DNA from: Alitta virens
Lineage: Eukaryota > Annelida > Polychaeta > Phyllodocida > Nereididae
Assembly (NCBI GenBank): GCA_932294295.1
Contig: OW028574.1
Location: 13,774,215 to 13,838,214 of the forward strand
Length of the DNA: 64,000 nucleotides
Direction of reading: 5' to 3'
Under the pieces are notes generated by a model, which searched no databases, was not told where the DNA came from, and saw only the letters and a program-made list of their open reading frames with translations. Shown here piece by piece: positions 32,101-42,574 of this stretch. The stretch's first letter is position 1, and each line of letters opens with the position of its first letter. Made by a program: the position numbers and the translations under genes.

Positions 32101-33291
32101 ACATGCATCATACAGATAAATATGAACAACACAAAATACTAAAACTGACAAAAGGCTTACAGATTTCCTCTGCCTGAACTCCCTTGGTCGAAGGTTATCC
32201 TTTGGTGGCTTCACTATCACATCCTCAGTAGCCTTTATTTCATTGGTTTCAGTCTTTGGAGTTTGCCCTTTCTGACAACCACTTATTGTAGACGATTTGC
32301 AAAGACAGACATTCAACACAGCTGCAAGGTCTTGAAAAGTGCGGTCGCTGTATGGCAAGTGTGACTTGTAGGTGGGTTTCCCACACAGTTTACATTTCTT
32401 ACTGTAATACATAGGTAAACTGTTGCTTTTAAATTGACCAAGGTCAACAGAAAACTGGGGATCAAGTTTATGTTGTGGACTGTCAGTGGGAAATTTACTT
32501 AGAGATATGTCATCCTCTTGTGGAGCAATTAATTTGGCTGATGCAGCATGTTGATTGTCTGCAGCAGGAATGTGGTCATTGCAGGAATATGAGAGACTCA
32601 GGCCAGTGTCCAAACTTGTTGTAGATGTTGAAAGACGAACATGTGCAGGGCATAAACCCATTAGACGATGAGCTGGAGTACAAGTGCAACAAGCAGCGCA
32701 ATGGCAACTACTCTGCTCCACCATGTTACTTGGCATAGAAATTGTTCGAGGCATGGTCTCGTCCTCATAATGAGATTCATTGCTAACATGATAACTATCC
32801 CTCCAATGGAATATTCCTCCACCCTTTTTCTTTGGCCACGAATGCTTTGGTATGTGACGAGATGACCAGCTGTTCTTGTTTGTGGAATCCATCTGCAGGA
32901 AAAGCGCTTTTGCAACGCTTGGCTTTAAACAATTCTGTTCTATCACTTCACTGTTGGGGTAAAGGCGTGAGCGTTTCACCTGATTAACATCAAGACTGTC
33001 AGTTTCACCATCACTTGAAGAACTTGTCTCTTGGTACAAACTGACATTCAAGAGAGATTGTGAATCGTACATGGAACTGGCCGGAGATGTATCATGGTCC
33101 ATCTGGATATCGTTAGGCAGACCAGATGCATCACATGGCACAGTTACATCGTCATCCTCACGACCCTTGCTTCGCCGAGTAAACCAGGCTACTTTTTCCC
33201 ACACTCGTGACCGGTTTTTCGTTCTCTTGTGATAACATGTCGACCTTTTGAAGTTACCTTCAGCTTCACCGGACTCACCATCACCTTGCAT
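26184..33291 (-). CDS. F-box and seven-WD40-repeat protein, SCF substrate receptor
   Basis: Thirteen exons in transcript order: 32161-33291, 32007-32072, 31744-31888, 31494-31654, 31070-31160, 30580-30644, 30363-30488, 30157-30246, 29707-29795, 29351-29429, 26836-27029, 26544-26601, 26184-26327; 812 residues. The first 377 residues are low complexity with two Cys-rich patches ([13 protein letters not shown] and CKLCGKP...CLCK). Next come a helical segment ([17 protein letters not shown]) placed like the dimerisation D domain of beta-TrCP/Cdc4 proteins, an F-box ([19 protein letters not shown]), and seven WD40 repeats, most with IVSGSxDKTIKVW. Proteins of this plan bring phosphorylated substrates to SCF ubiquitin ligases. 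It resembles Fbxw7, beta-TrCP and Met30 equally well in pattern, and I cannot name the orthologue. A TTTCAG acceptor about 15 nt before the start implies a 5' non-coding exon. Confidence 0.93.
27468..28750. mobile_element. TTAA-flanked non-autonomous DNA transposon, nested
   Basis: The ends are inverted repeats starting AGGGGAACTAA on the left and mirrored as TTAGTTCCCCT on the right. TTAA lies directly outside each end (27464-27467 and 28751-28754), the target duplication typical of piggyBac and Kolobok elements. It encodes nothing recognisable. Inside, near 28598, is an AAAATGGCGG motif like the YY1 element next to a TTTCCGG Ets-like site. It sits within the older hAT-like element. Confidence 0.68.
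29221..29246. repeat. Perfect 26-bp palindrome
   Basis: ACGATACATATCA is followed at once by its exact reverse complement, with no spacer. It lies near the right end of the hAT-like element and is therefore probably a subterminal feature of that element, not a host site. Confidence 0.8.
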
Positions 33292-34037
33292 AGTCCTGGT
33301 CCCCTGAAACCTCTAAAGGAGATAATGCACATTAATGACATAAATTCACTGATACACTGCTATAAAATCAAATATATTCCTAAAATGTCAGCTCCATTTG
33401 GTCCTCATACCAGAACCTAATAAATTACCTGTTACCTCTTGCAGGTGTCATTCATGTACTACTTTCCGGACTCCTACAACACTGTCATTGCAGTGATTTA
33501 ATCCATCAGTAAATCACACAGCACCAATTAATGCAATTGCACCAATTTAATCTAGTGACAATGATCTCTTAAGCTAACGCAGCCATCCATTCTTCCTCAA
33601 ACATATGTATTCAGGTGGTATTGGCTTTTGTGAGTCAAATATTGGACAATTCTTACATATTTAAAAAAGTTTATAAAGCACAAATTTCATGTTTTCTAAT
33701 CTGGTCCTTCCCTTACAAAACTTCCGAGGATTTTAATTATTGCCTAAAGGACAAATGCTATAAATGTTACCAACAACTTGTTAATGGTTACAATAGAAAC
33801 GTAACGTTATAAATATTTAATAAAATAGTAATGTAGTGATGATATATTATATTTTAAATATTGTCACATTGATTTTCAATTTATGCCTCCGTGAGAAACC
33901 TCTGAGCAGTGTATGCAATTTCCACGGGTGGCAGCACCAGTCGATGTCGGGCTTCAGGTACTGGCTTGCATAAAGCATGATAACATAAAGTGGACTGTTG
34001 ACAACTTGTCAAGTAGACGTAGTTGTCAGGCTAAGGA
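33292..34037. promoter_or_regulatory. Divergent promoter interval, F-box gene and DCC gene
   Basis: The two start codons face away from each other across 746 bp. The F-box gene has a splice acceptor about 15 nt before its start, so its first non-coding exon and promoter should lie in this interval. The sequence is AT-rich without clear promoter motifs; I see no other gene in it. Confidence 0.45.
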
Positions 34038-36145
34038 ATGATGCAGGGACTAAAGTGTCTTAGATTAATACGAAATTCTCATCAGCTACTGTTTCGACAT
34101 TCTTATTCCCAAGTGAAGGTGAGCATGCTGGTTAAAGGATTTCAATTACATAACTTTCGTGACATTGCCATTGGTGGGTTGACTCTTATTTTTTTATTGG
34201 TGGGTTGACTCTTATTTTTTTTTACCATTTAGTTACTATCTGCCATGCTGGCTCTTCCATGCCATGACCAGGCCCATCAGCTTCCATTACATTGCCATGG
34301 TAGTGGGGCTGTAGAGCATTGCCATAGAAGCTCCAGCTGATCTGCTGATCATCTGCACAAATTAAAAGGAGCTTGATGCAGTGGTACAATTTGGAGCTAT
34401 TTGGTTTTTGGGAATTTGTGTGTATATAGTGGCTATAAGGGAGTAGAGTCAAAACGGCCAACGACCATAACGGCCACTCCCTATAACGGCCAACTTGCCA
34501 AAACGGCCACCTCCCCCCCATAACGGCCAATTACCAGGACGGCCAACTCAATTTTTTTTAAATTCAAATTCATTATTATATAAATTGCATATATAGAGCT
34601 CTAGCTCTATATATAAATTGCATCAATGATACAGATTATGAAGATTATGAATGACGAGCAGCACCCTTTATTTAATTATTATACATTGTTAAGATATGGA
34701 AGAAGGTTAGCCCTAACAGTACAACATACAAATAGGTATAAGAAATCTTTTTATGCAGTGGCATTAAAAAGCGTCTATAATCATGTTATGACAAATTAAT
34801 TTATCTTATCTTATTTGATTACATCAACAGTGCAGTGGTTTTATGTTGCAATAGCTAATTTATGTAATAAACATATGTAATTGCAATCAGCCGTGACCGT
34901 TATGTCAATTGCTATTAGCATTTTGAATGATGAAAAGAATGGGGTACATCTAGCTACAAGTCCCCTGTCCATCTAATGCAATGTAGGTCGGTTCTGGCTA
35001 GGGTACATCATGCTTTTTTCATTGATCACAAGTATGAATTGAAACTCTTGAGTTTCAACTGATTCCTATTTATTATGCATATTATTGAGTTGGCCGTCCT
35101 GGTAATTAATTCCAGTTGGATTATTTTTAGAAACAACAACAACGAAATATTAATAATTATATAAAATGAAATAAATATCTAAAATGATTACTCTGAACTT
35201 CCTAGAAAATATATACAGGTTTAGAAGAAGATAGATGAATGAGAAAGCATATAAAGCTGCAAATAGTACAATTGGCCGTTTTATCTTTTGGCCGTCTTGG
35301 TATGGTGGCCGTTTTTGCGATTGGCCGTTCTGGTATGTTGGCCGTTTTGACCAGACCCCGCTATAAGAAATGTTTTTGTCAGAGCTCCCCATTGACACTG
35401 CAGGCTGAAAAGTTGGCTCTAATATGTTTTCACCAAGGTAATTTAGATGCAGTGATAACATTGTAAATGTGATGGGCAAAGAGGGCCACATGAACTGACA
35501 AGTAATGTAATATTGAAATCCTTTAAAAATATCAATTTATTTTATTATTTCAGAATAGAAATATCTTTTATATATTAAAATACAATTACAGGTCCTGTAT
35601 GATGGTGAATGCCCACTCTGCATGTCTGAGATCAAATTTTTGATGTGGAAGGACAAGCAAAAGAATAACATTTCTTTTGTGGATATTAGCAAGCCAGGCT
35701 ACGATGGTGATGAGTACAGTGGCATTACATATGACAAGGCAATGGAGGAAATGCATGTCATAGGAAAAGATGGAAAGGTATAATATTATATTCATGTTCT
35801 TTTGTTTGTATGTAAGAATTGTGCATACAGCTGTTTAATTAATATGTCAATATTTTATATTTTAAATTCACTTAATTTTGTAAATATCACTAAATGATAC
35901 CCATTTTCCAGATTCAGACTGGAGTCCCAGCTATGCAGGAAATGTACGCAGCTGTTGGTCTTGCCTGGGTTTGGGGATTTTATAACAAGCCAATTTTCAC
36001 CAAAGTTTCTGACAAAGCTTACAATTGGTTTGCCAGAAACAGACTGTGGTTGACCAGGAGAGACTGCACAACTGGACAATGTGCAATCAAGAAAGAGAAG
36101 GGTTCAACGGAAATTGATGACAAAAATAATGCGGCAAAAAGATAG
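34038..36145 (+). CDS. DCC/DUF393 family thiol-disulfide oxidoreductase-like protein
   Basis: Three exons, 34038-34118, 35592-35777 and 35912-36145, join in phase 0 to 166 residues. The family signature is the start of the second exon, VLYDGECPLC (residues 28-37), with a CxxC pair in a thioredoxin-like fold. The segments FVDISKPGYDG, EMHVIGKDGK and TGVPAMQEMYAAVGLAWVW also fit DUF393 proteins. The first exon encodes a basic leader without acidic residues (MMQGLKCLRLIRNS), consistent with mitochondrial targeting. The biochemical function of the animal proteins is not established, so oxidoreductase activity is suggested by family only. A second in-frame ATG at 34041 is an equally good start. 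AATAAA lies near 36310. Intron 1 holds a foldback-like element. Confidence 0.85.
34440..35359. mobile_element. Foldback-like element 2 (GGCCGTT arms), in DCC gene intron 1
   Basis: The left arm (34444-34553) contains five or six copies of AACGGCCA with short spacers, and the right arm (35084-35359) carries the inverted copies TTGGCCGTTnTGGTA. The ends share GTCAAAACGGCCA in inverted orientation and both begin with GGG. The flanks are a perfect 8-bp duplication GCTATAAG at 34432-34439 and 35360-35367. The central 530 bp is AT-rich and non-coding. The 920-bp element has no transposase. The arms are unlike those of element 1 in sequence but alike in architecture. Confidence 0.78.
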
Positions 36146-36984
36146 TGAGCACAGAAACAGCCTAATGTGACACTAGACAAATTGCTGGTGACACGGAATT
36201 GTATGATAAGCATGTATATTTAATAGCAATTTCTGCATTGATTTGAATTGTACATTTTGAAGTGCCGAAAAATGCTGTATATATAATCTTGTTGTTATGT
36301 TATGTGTTAATAAATACTCATGAATATTGGCAACATAACTTTTGCAGTCCAATACTTTGTTGAAGGTGTGTCCTTGGCTAGACAGGTACTGCATCTTAAT
36401 TGTTTTGATGAGATATTTATCTACCTGCTTTTTAGCCCCCACAAATTTATGATATTTTTTTCATAGCAGGACTGCTGCATGAATGTAAATTACACATACT
36501 CTGCAATTTACGCAAAGCACTTTCCTAGCATAATTATATATATACATATATATATTGAAGGTGTTATGCAGTTATGATTGTGGTGAAGAATGCTGGAAAC
36601 TAGAAAGAAATTTAACCTTAGTAATTTAAGTTACGGTCTCCTTCCTGCATTACCCTGACCATATATGATCCATTTGGATCTTTACAAAATTTTAACATCC
36701 AGATTAAAATTATCACATGAGTAATTTTTATAATGTTTCAATATCTACGCCATGCAGCAATGTCACAAGTTTTGACGCGACAAAACCCAACACTGGCAAC
36801 AGCTCGTGTAAATACTATTAGCAAGAAAATAAGATAGAATAAATTCGGCCAAGGGCAACTTGTTAACTGCATTATACAACTTTGAAAGTGGTGTTTTTTT
36901 TAGGAACTTTTAATTTGAAAATCAGACTAGAAATAACAAAGTTATGCTGGATTAATGGTGCAGAAGGTTACTCTCTTCATCCTG
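36146..36984. other. DCC gene 3'UTR and intergenic DNA
   Basis: The first 170 bp is probably the 3'UTR of the DCC-family gene, ending after an AATAAA near 36310. The rest is AT-rich with no coding signal or recognised repeat. Confidence 0.5.
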
Positions 36985-37240
36985 GCTGGGGAGGCCGTTT
37001 CGGTGACGTGTTAATGGCGGACCGCTTGCCCTTCTTAATTGTAGCCCCGGCAATAAATCACAAACTTAAAACTGCAACCAAAACTTTTATTGTGGCAACC
37101 TCTAGAACATTACTAGTATTAATGATGTTAAAAAAAGTCTCATGCGGGATCTTGACGCTTAAAAACGAACCTTAAAAAACAGGGGAGGCCGTTTTGGCAA
37201 GGGGCCGTCCTAGTAATAGGCCGTTTTGACTGCACACGGT
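36985..37240. repeat. Partial GGCCGTT-type arm upstream of GPKOW
   Basis: Four copies of the GGCCGTT motif occur here, at about 36991, 37188, 37205 and 37222. The last reads GGCCGTTTTGACTGC and matches the outer end of the right arm of the element at 34440-35359. No left arm is found upstream, so this is a solo arm or a diverged copy. It ends less than 60 bp before the GPKOW start codon. Confidence 0.6.
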
Positions 37241-37296
37241 TGCGCCACATGCCGGTTAGTTCAGATTTACGTCATTTGGACGTCAACATTCACAAG

Positions 37297-40200
37297 ATGA
37301 GTGGAGTATCCTTTGGTTTCACGAAAAAGAAAGGGCAGAGAGTCTTGCAGAACTCTGCGTTAAGAGACACAGAGAAGAAAGAATCAAATGAAAAGAATTT
37401 CTTGACGGCCTTTGATAAAAACAGTGGGAAACTGTAAGTTGTTCAATGAATGTACCCAACTCAAATATCGCTCAAATATTTATGATAACGACATGTACCG
37501 TCTTTATTTTGTAGGATCCAAGTCCTTAGGGATTATCAACTAACTGCCAACACATCTGATCAATTATTGTATGCCTGTTACACTGAAACACTAAGAAAAC
37601 TTTGCCTGAAATCGCATCCGTGCTTCGACCACTTCCACACTATGACCAAATATTTTTATTTCCTGAATAATGACTTGCACACAACTTTCAAACTGGGCAA
37701 AGCATGGACTCAAAAAATAATTATCACTGCCGCTCAGCCAATCAGACATGGCGATTCATCAAAAGACGCGCCCGCTGCACGGCGCGAAGGTGTTGCAACC
37801 AACTTTTTTGTGGACCGAAGGTTTTCTTAGTGTGACAGCCACTGCATGACTATGATGTCGATGATGGTAAATTGTAAAGTTAAAAACCTGAATTGAAGCA
37901 TTGTGTGTGAATGTAATGAAATTCAAAATTTCTTTGTTTTGACAGGTCAGAAACCAAGGAGCTTGTCATCCCATTGATACAGAACAACCTATGGTGTCAA
38001 ACAAAACGACAGAATAAGGCGACGGATCATGACGGAGAAAGTGCTGCGAAGAAGCAACGGACAGTTGCACATAAAGATCATTTGGAAGGCGAAGATGCTG
38101 CCGCAGCCAGGGAATTGATGGAAGGTTTGAATGTTATCAATTTCTCAATACACACAATGAATTTATTATACACCATAATAGACATACAATAAAGTTCTCT
38201 TGACCTTTTCTGTTTATAGAAGCAGAAATGCTCAATGACGACTGGGAAACCAGAGATGGAACCAAAGCACCTGACATGACAATTCCTATTCTAATGCGAA
38301 ACAAAGTTCCCGATGGGTTTGAGACAGATGACAAGTTAGATGTATCGATTCGTCCTGAAAGTGTATGTCATAAATGATATATATTAATGAATTTTGCTGT
38401 GTAAAATTTTTCATTGTGAGTTAGAACTATGCATGAATATATCTAATTTTGTTTACAGGCCTCTGAAGCAAATTATGATCAGGTCCCCGTGGAATCTTTT
38501 GGAAAAGCCATGCTGAAAGGTATGGGCTGGAAAGAGGGCATGGGTATTGGCAAGGATGGAAAAGTTGTAGATCCAATTAATGCTGTGTTGAGACCGAAAG
38601 GCATGGGTTTGGGAGCTGACAGAAGTGTCGTTGAGCAACTCAAGGCAAAGAAAGGCAGCAAGGCAAATGGCAAGGATGGGGAAAAGTTGGAGATGAAAAC
38701 TGGAGCTTACTGCATTGTCACAAGTGGAAAACATGAAAATTATTATGGTCAGGTAAGCTACACATTTTTACTAATAATATAGTCTAACAATATATTTTGT
38801 ACAGAGGCCTATTCAGTTGGTTGCTCTGCATAAACTTACAGCCAGAACAAATAATCATTGCAGTGGTTTATAATCTATTGCAGATACAAGGTTTGGATGA
38901 AGACAATATGCGGGCATTTGTCAAACTTACGATAACTGGGGAAAAGATCAGCATCAGCCAACTTAAGTTGCAACTAGTAACTTCAGAGGACTACAAGAAA
39001 AACTCTAAATATTTAAGTAAGTCCTTGATGAGACTTCATTCTCATGCATGTTCTAATTTTAAAAGCATGTAAACTTTCAATAGTAATAATGTTGTGATTA
39101 ATGTTTCCAGATAAGAGTAAAGCCGACGAATACCACAAAGAAACGGAGAAGAAACTGATGGAAAAATACGAAACAGAAAATGGAAGCAGGAGACACAAAC
39201 ACAGGCACAAAGATCATGACAGAGACTCAGAACGTCACAGAGATAAAAAATCACATAAACATGGTAGTGATAAAAGTGATAATGATGATCATGACAGAGA
39301 CTCTGACAGAAGGTCAAGCCAACATAAAGAAAAGTCTTCAAGGAGAGATGAAAAGAGTAATTCACCGAAACACAGAGACTCTAAACATAACAGTGATAAA
39401 CTGTCCAGATCCAACAATAGTGACTCTCGGTCAAGACTTTGGTTAAGGACAAAACTAAGAGTAAGAGTCATTGATAGCAAGTTCAAGAAAGGAAAATATT
39501 ACAAAGAGAAGGTAAATACTTACAAACTGCTACTTAAAGTTCAGATGTATAATATAATACATTTTCCCGTAGGCAATGATCACCATGCATGGAAGCTGGC
39601 ACAGCGACCTTTGCCCTGAATAGCCGTAATTTGTGTGGTTATTCATCTCCTTTCTTGAAAGTGGGAACAAAAACTTATTGCACAATCAGAGAAGGCATTA
39701 GAAAGCACTACCATATTTGGAAAATGGCATCATTGCGTCGTCATGTAAACTGGCGTCTGATTGGCTTAAAAACTGATATTATCCATCGGAGGACAGCATC
39801 TGCAATGACTAATGCCAGCTGATATTATAGATGGCAACAGTTGTAATCCTCAGAATTAAGGCCATTCAGAGCAAAGGTCGCTGTGCCAGCTCCAGGGCAA
39901 TCTTTGCCAGCGGGAAAATTAATATAATATGGAACTCTTAATTACTAATATTGTGATACATTACCATATGTTCATGCGCTGAACATGTAAAATATATGCA
40001 CAAAGTCTATTTTAACATGTTCGATCATGTATACAGTAGCTAATATTTAACCCTTTCAAATGATAACCTTGATATTTTTAAAGTGAAGTGAAACAAAAAT
40101 TTGTGAAATTCAATTGTTGGCACTAAAATAAATTTACTGACAATATAAATTGTTTCTGGTTTAGGTAGTTGTAGAAGATGTAATAAGTGGACAAGAATGC

Positions 40201-40752
40201 ATTTGCAAGACAGATGATGGAAAACTACTGGAAGGTATGATGATAATATATTTTTAATAAATTAGTGTAACTCAAGATTCTCTCAAATTAAAGAAATATA
40301 CCCGTTTTGAAAACATTTGATTATGAACATTCACATGAGATGATAAGACTTAAAATACAATTCTTATTGGTAGCTAGTGATGGATATGGTACTCAAAATT
40401 TTACAACTAGCATTTCCTTTCCATTGCAGGATTAACACAAGATATGTTAGAAACCGTGATTCCAAAATCGGTTCCATCTGTTGTCATGGTTGTGAGTGGT
40501 CCTCACAAGAACAAGGTTGGTTGGTATATCTAAGTTTTCAAATTTTTTTTACTTTTCTATTGCTTACAGAGAAATCAGTATTACTTAAATACAATTATCA
40601 ATCTATTTCAGCTGGGTGAACTTGTGGAAAAGGACAAGACAAACTACATCGCTACAATTCAAGTACTACCCAATCGTGATGAGGTGCTACAAATAGATTT
40701 TGACTTGATTTGTGACTACACAGGAGATACTCGCACAGAACTAGATTATTAG
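37297..40752 (+). CDS. GPKOW: GPKOW, G-patch and KOW domain splicing factor
   Basis: Nine exons: 37297-37433, 37946-38124, 38220-38362, 38459-38752, 38884-39016, 39111-39511, 40165-40234, 40430-40515, 40612-40752. They join in frame to 527 residues (human 476). GPKOW (Spp2 relative) is a spliceosomal protein that binds the DHX16 helicase during catalytic activation. The start MSGVSFGFTKKKG matches the conserved N-terminal ISFGFT. KELVIPLIQN and MTIPILMR are the two conserved IPL boxes. The G-patch (about 164-210) reads GKAMLKGMGWKEGMGIG, with LRPKGMGLGA after it. The first KOW is near 234-262 and the second spans exons 6-7 (RVRVIDSKFKKGKYY). Exon 6 also encodes a Lys/His/Arg/Asp/Ser-rich tract that makes this protein longer than human. 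An in-frame ATG at 37240 is possible but unlike the family start. Confidence 0.95.
39560..39919. mobile_element. 360-bp MITE in GPKOW intron 6
   Basis: Arms of about 65 bp are inverted repeats. The most similar part is GCTGGCACAGCGACCTTTGC at 39595-39614 against its complement ending at 39890, with one or two differences over 31 bp. The outer ends read ATTTTCCCG and CGGGAAAAT. A direct repeat TAATATAATA flanks both sides (39550-39559 and 39920-39929), but it is AT-only and could be partly chance. Nothing is encoded. Confidence 0.65.
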
Positions 40753-40942
40753 GAATGCATATTTTATTGTACAGTGTATTTATTTTGTAGGTTGTTTTAA
40801 ATCTCACCGAGAATAAATTTATTAGTTTTTAAATAAAACTTGCCTATTTGATGTTATATCTCTGTAAGCAATACTTGATAGTTCAAGCAAGTACAAAATA
40901 TAGTATAGAAAATTATACATGCAGCAATGCTTACAGCAGCGG
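40753..40942. other. Convergent 3' interval of GPKOW and RNPC3
   Basis: Only 190 bp separates the stop codons of two facing splicing-factor genes. An AATAAA at about 40812 fits GPKOW polyadenylation. The 3'UTRs probably overlap, so sense-antisense pairing of the two transcripts is possible. Confidence 0.55.
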
Positions 40943-42415
40943 TCATGTTTTTGACGTGTCATCTTTGGGTTTAGCTGACCGTGCAAATTGTACCACCATC
41001 GGCTTAGTGTTCAAAACAAATGCATTGGTGTCTTTCAAAGCCGCCTTTGCTGCTTCCTCTCCAGGGACGGTGACGAACGCCTGTCCCTTCATTCGACCCT
41101 CTTTCATCAGTCGGATGTCAAACATGAGCTTCTCTTGCTCGTTAGACCAGTCAACATAGCGACCAAACACATAATGAAGGTCTTTTTCTGTAGTTTGTTT
41201 AGCAAGGTTTTTGATGTAGAGACGACTAGATGGTTCACCAGAAGAATAGTTTTTGAACACATTAAAGTCTCTCAGTTGAGATGAACCAAGCCTGCCTTTT
41301 CGCAACTGAGAAGAGGAGATGAACTCCCCCTCTCCAAACTGCTCCTCCTCATGGTCGTCTTGATCATCAGTGACTGTTCTTGCTACCGGTTCAAGTTTTC
41401 CGAAAGCTCCAACCTCTGGTGGAGGACCAGGAGGCAAAGGTGGTTGTGAAATATCATCAGTCCCTGTTTGTGGATGAGCAATGTCTTCTGCTTTCTCAGC
41501 ACCCAGTTTGAATTCTATTGGTTTGGCCAACACATTTACACCACTAGGGGTCTTTTCAAACACTTCTTCTGGAGCTGCAGCTGGTGTACTCTTGGGAACA
41601 GCTAATGGGGCACTAATTAGTTGTGATATCTTAGGCTTCTTTCTCTTCTTTTCTGGCTGTCGCAGGGGTCTTTTAACTGGAGCATTTTCAACAGGAAGCT
41701 GATGATCTTCCTCATCACTCATTATTTCAGACTCATCAGAGTCCATTTCAAGAAAGTCCTGCTCAAAAGTGTTTGTGGCTTGGTCTTTCTTCTTCACATC
41801 TGACAATCCTGGTGCCAATTTCCCTTCAGGAAGCGCTGGGCTTGGAGTAACAATTCCAAACGGAGGCGGCAAGTTCATCTTGTTCATGAGATGCAGGACT
41901 TGTACGTAGAACTTGGGCACTGACGCTAGAGCATTTGCTATGTTAGTCAGAGTTGTAACATTTGGTAAGGGATATGCATAGTGGAGTTTTGGGTTTAATG
42001 GATAAGTGATACCCAACCTGCTTGACAATGCATTAATATTTTCAGCTGACGTCTTCTCAAGGTCATGACCTTCAACTTGACTTGTATTTGCATCTTCTTT
42101 CTCGGACTGAACACCTCGTTCTTTTAGGTGGGGCGGATGGTGCTTCTTGTGTTTATATAGTTTTGAAAACTCTACGACTAGAGTTGATCCCAGGACTTCC
42201 AGTTGATGCAATCTTGTCAAAGCATCAGTCGCCGTTTTTGTGTCAGTAAACCTAGCAAATGCAGCATACCTGAACTTTCCATTGTCAGGCATGCATCGCA
42301 CCGATTCTGCTCCAAAGTGTTTCAGCAACTCCTCTCTTTCCTCAAATGACAACACCGCTGGCAAGTGACGAACAAGTAATGTGGCGCCTTCATCTGAAGC
42401 TTCCATTTTGTTCAT
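40943..42415 (-). CDS. RNPC3: RNPC3, U11/U12-65K minor spliceosome protein
   Basis: One uninterrupted frame of 490 residues. The N-terminal RRM starts with TLLVRHLPAVLSFEEREELL (RNP2) and includes FRYAAFARF (RNP1). The strongly conserved ALASVPKFYVQVLHLMNKMN segment follows. After an acidic and Lys-rich linker comes the C-terminal RRM from LYIKNLAKQTTEKDL through MKGQAFVTVPG to KPMVVQFARSAKP. In humans the C-terminal RRM binds the U12 snRNA hairpin and the protein bridges U11 and U12 snRNPs. Human RNPC3 is split by many introns, but here the coding region is a single exon. TTTTCAG directly precedes the ATG, so at least one upstream 5'UTR intron, or a small coding exon, may exist. The real start may be the second Met (MEASDE). 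No stop or frameshift interrupts it. Confidence 0.95.
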   Translation of the reverse strand: MNKMEASDEGATLLVRHLPAVLSFEEREELLKHFGAESVRCMPDNGKFRYAAFARFTDTKTATDALTRLHQLEVLGSTLVVEFSKLYKHKKHHPPHLKERGVQSEKEDANTSQVEGHDLEKTSAENINALSSRLGITYPLNPKLHYAYPLPNVTTLTNIANALASVPKFYVQVLHLMNKMNLPPPFGIVTPSPALPEGKLAPGLSDVKKKDQATNTFEQDFLEMDSDESEIMSDEEDHQLPVENAPVKRPLRQPEKKRKKPKISQLISAPLAVPKSTPAAAPEEVFEKTPSGVNVLAKPIEFKLGAEKAEDIAHPQTGTDDISQPPLPPGPPPEVGAFGKLEPVARTVTDDQDDHEEEQFGEGEFISSSQLRKGRLGSSQLRDFNVFKNYSSGEPSSRLYIKNLAKQTTEKDLHYVFGRYVDWSNEQEKLMFDIRLMKEGRMKGQAFVTVPGEEAAKAALKDTNAFVLNTKPMVVQFARSAKPKDDTSKT

Positions 42416-42574
42416 CTGAAAACAGAATGTTTAATGAAATTACAGCCAATTGTTTCAGGGATTCTTTTTTTCAAAATCAACTTCTGTATAATTAGTTTCA
42501 GATTAATGTTTTTTGGTGTCTATTTACTAGACAGGAATTACTAAGATGATAATTCGAAGCATCAAAACCACCTG

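Noticed and set aside
34444..34553. GGCCGTT repeats as a CRISPR-like array
   Set aside because: Spacers are very short and degenerate, the genome is eukaryotic, and the repeats are mirrored in an inverted arm with a target duplication.
37240..37296. Upstream in-frame ATG for GPKOW
   Set aside because: The added residues lie in the repeat arm, and the conserved SFGFT segment begins right after the ATG at 37297.
37567..37830. 87-residue frame in GPKOW intron 1
   Set aside because: No similarity to GPKOW or another family that I recognise, and splicing exon 1 to 37946 gives the conserved KELVIPLIQN sequence without it.
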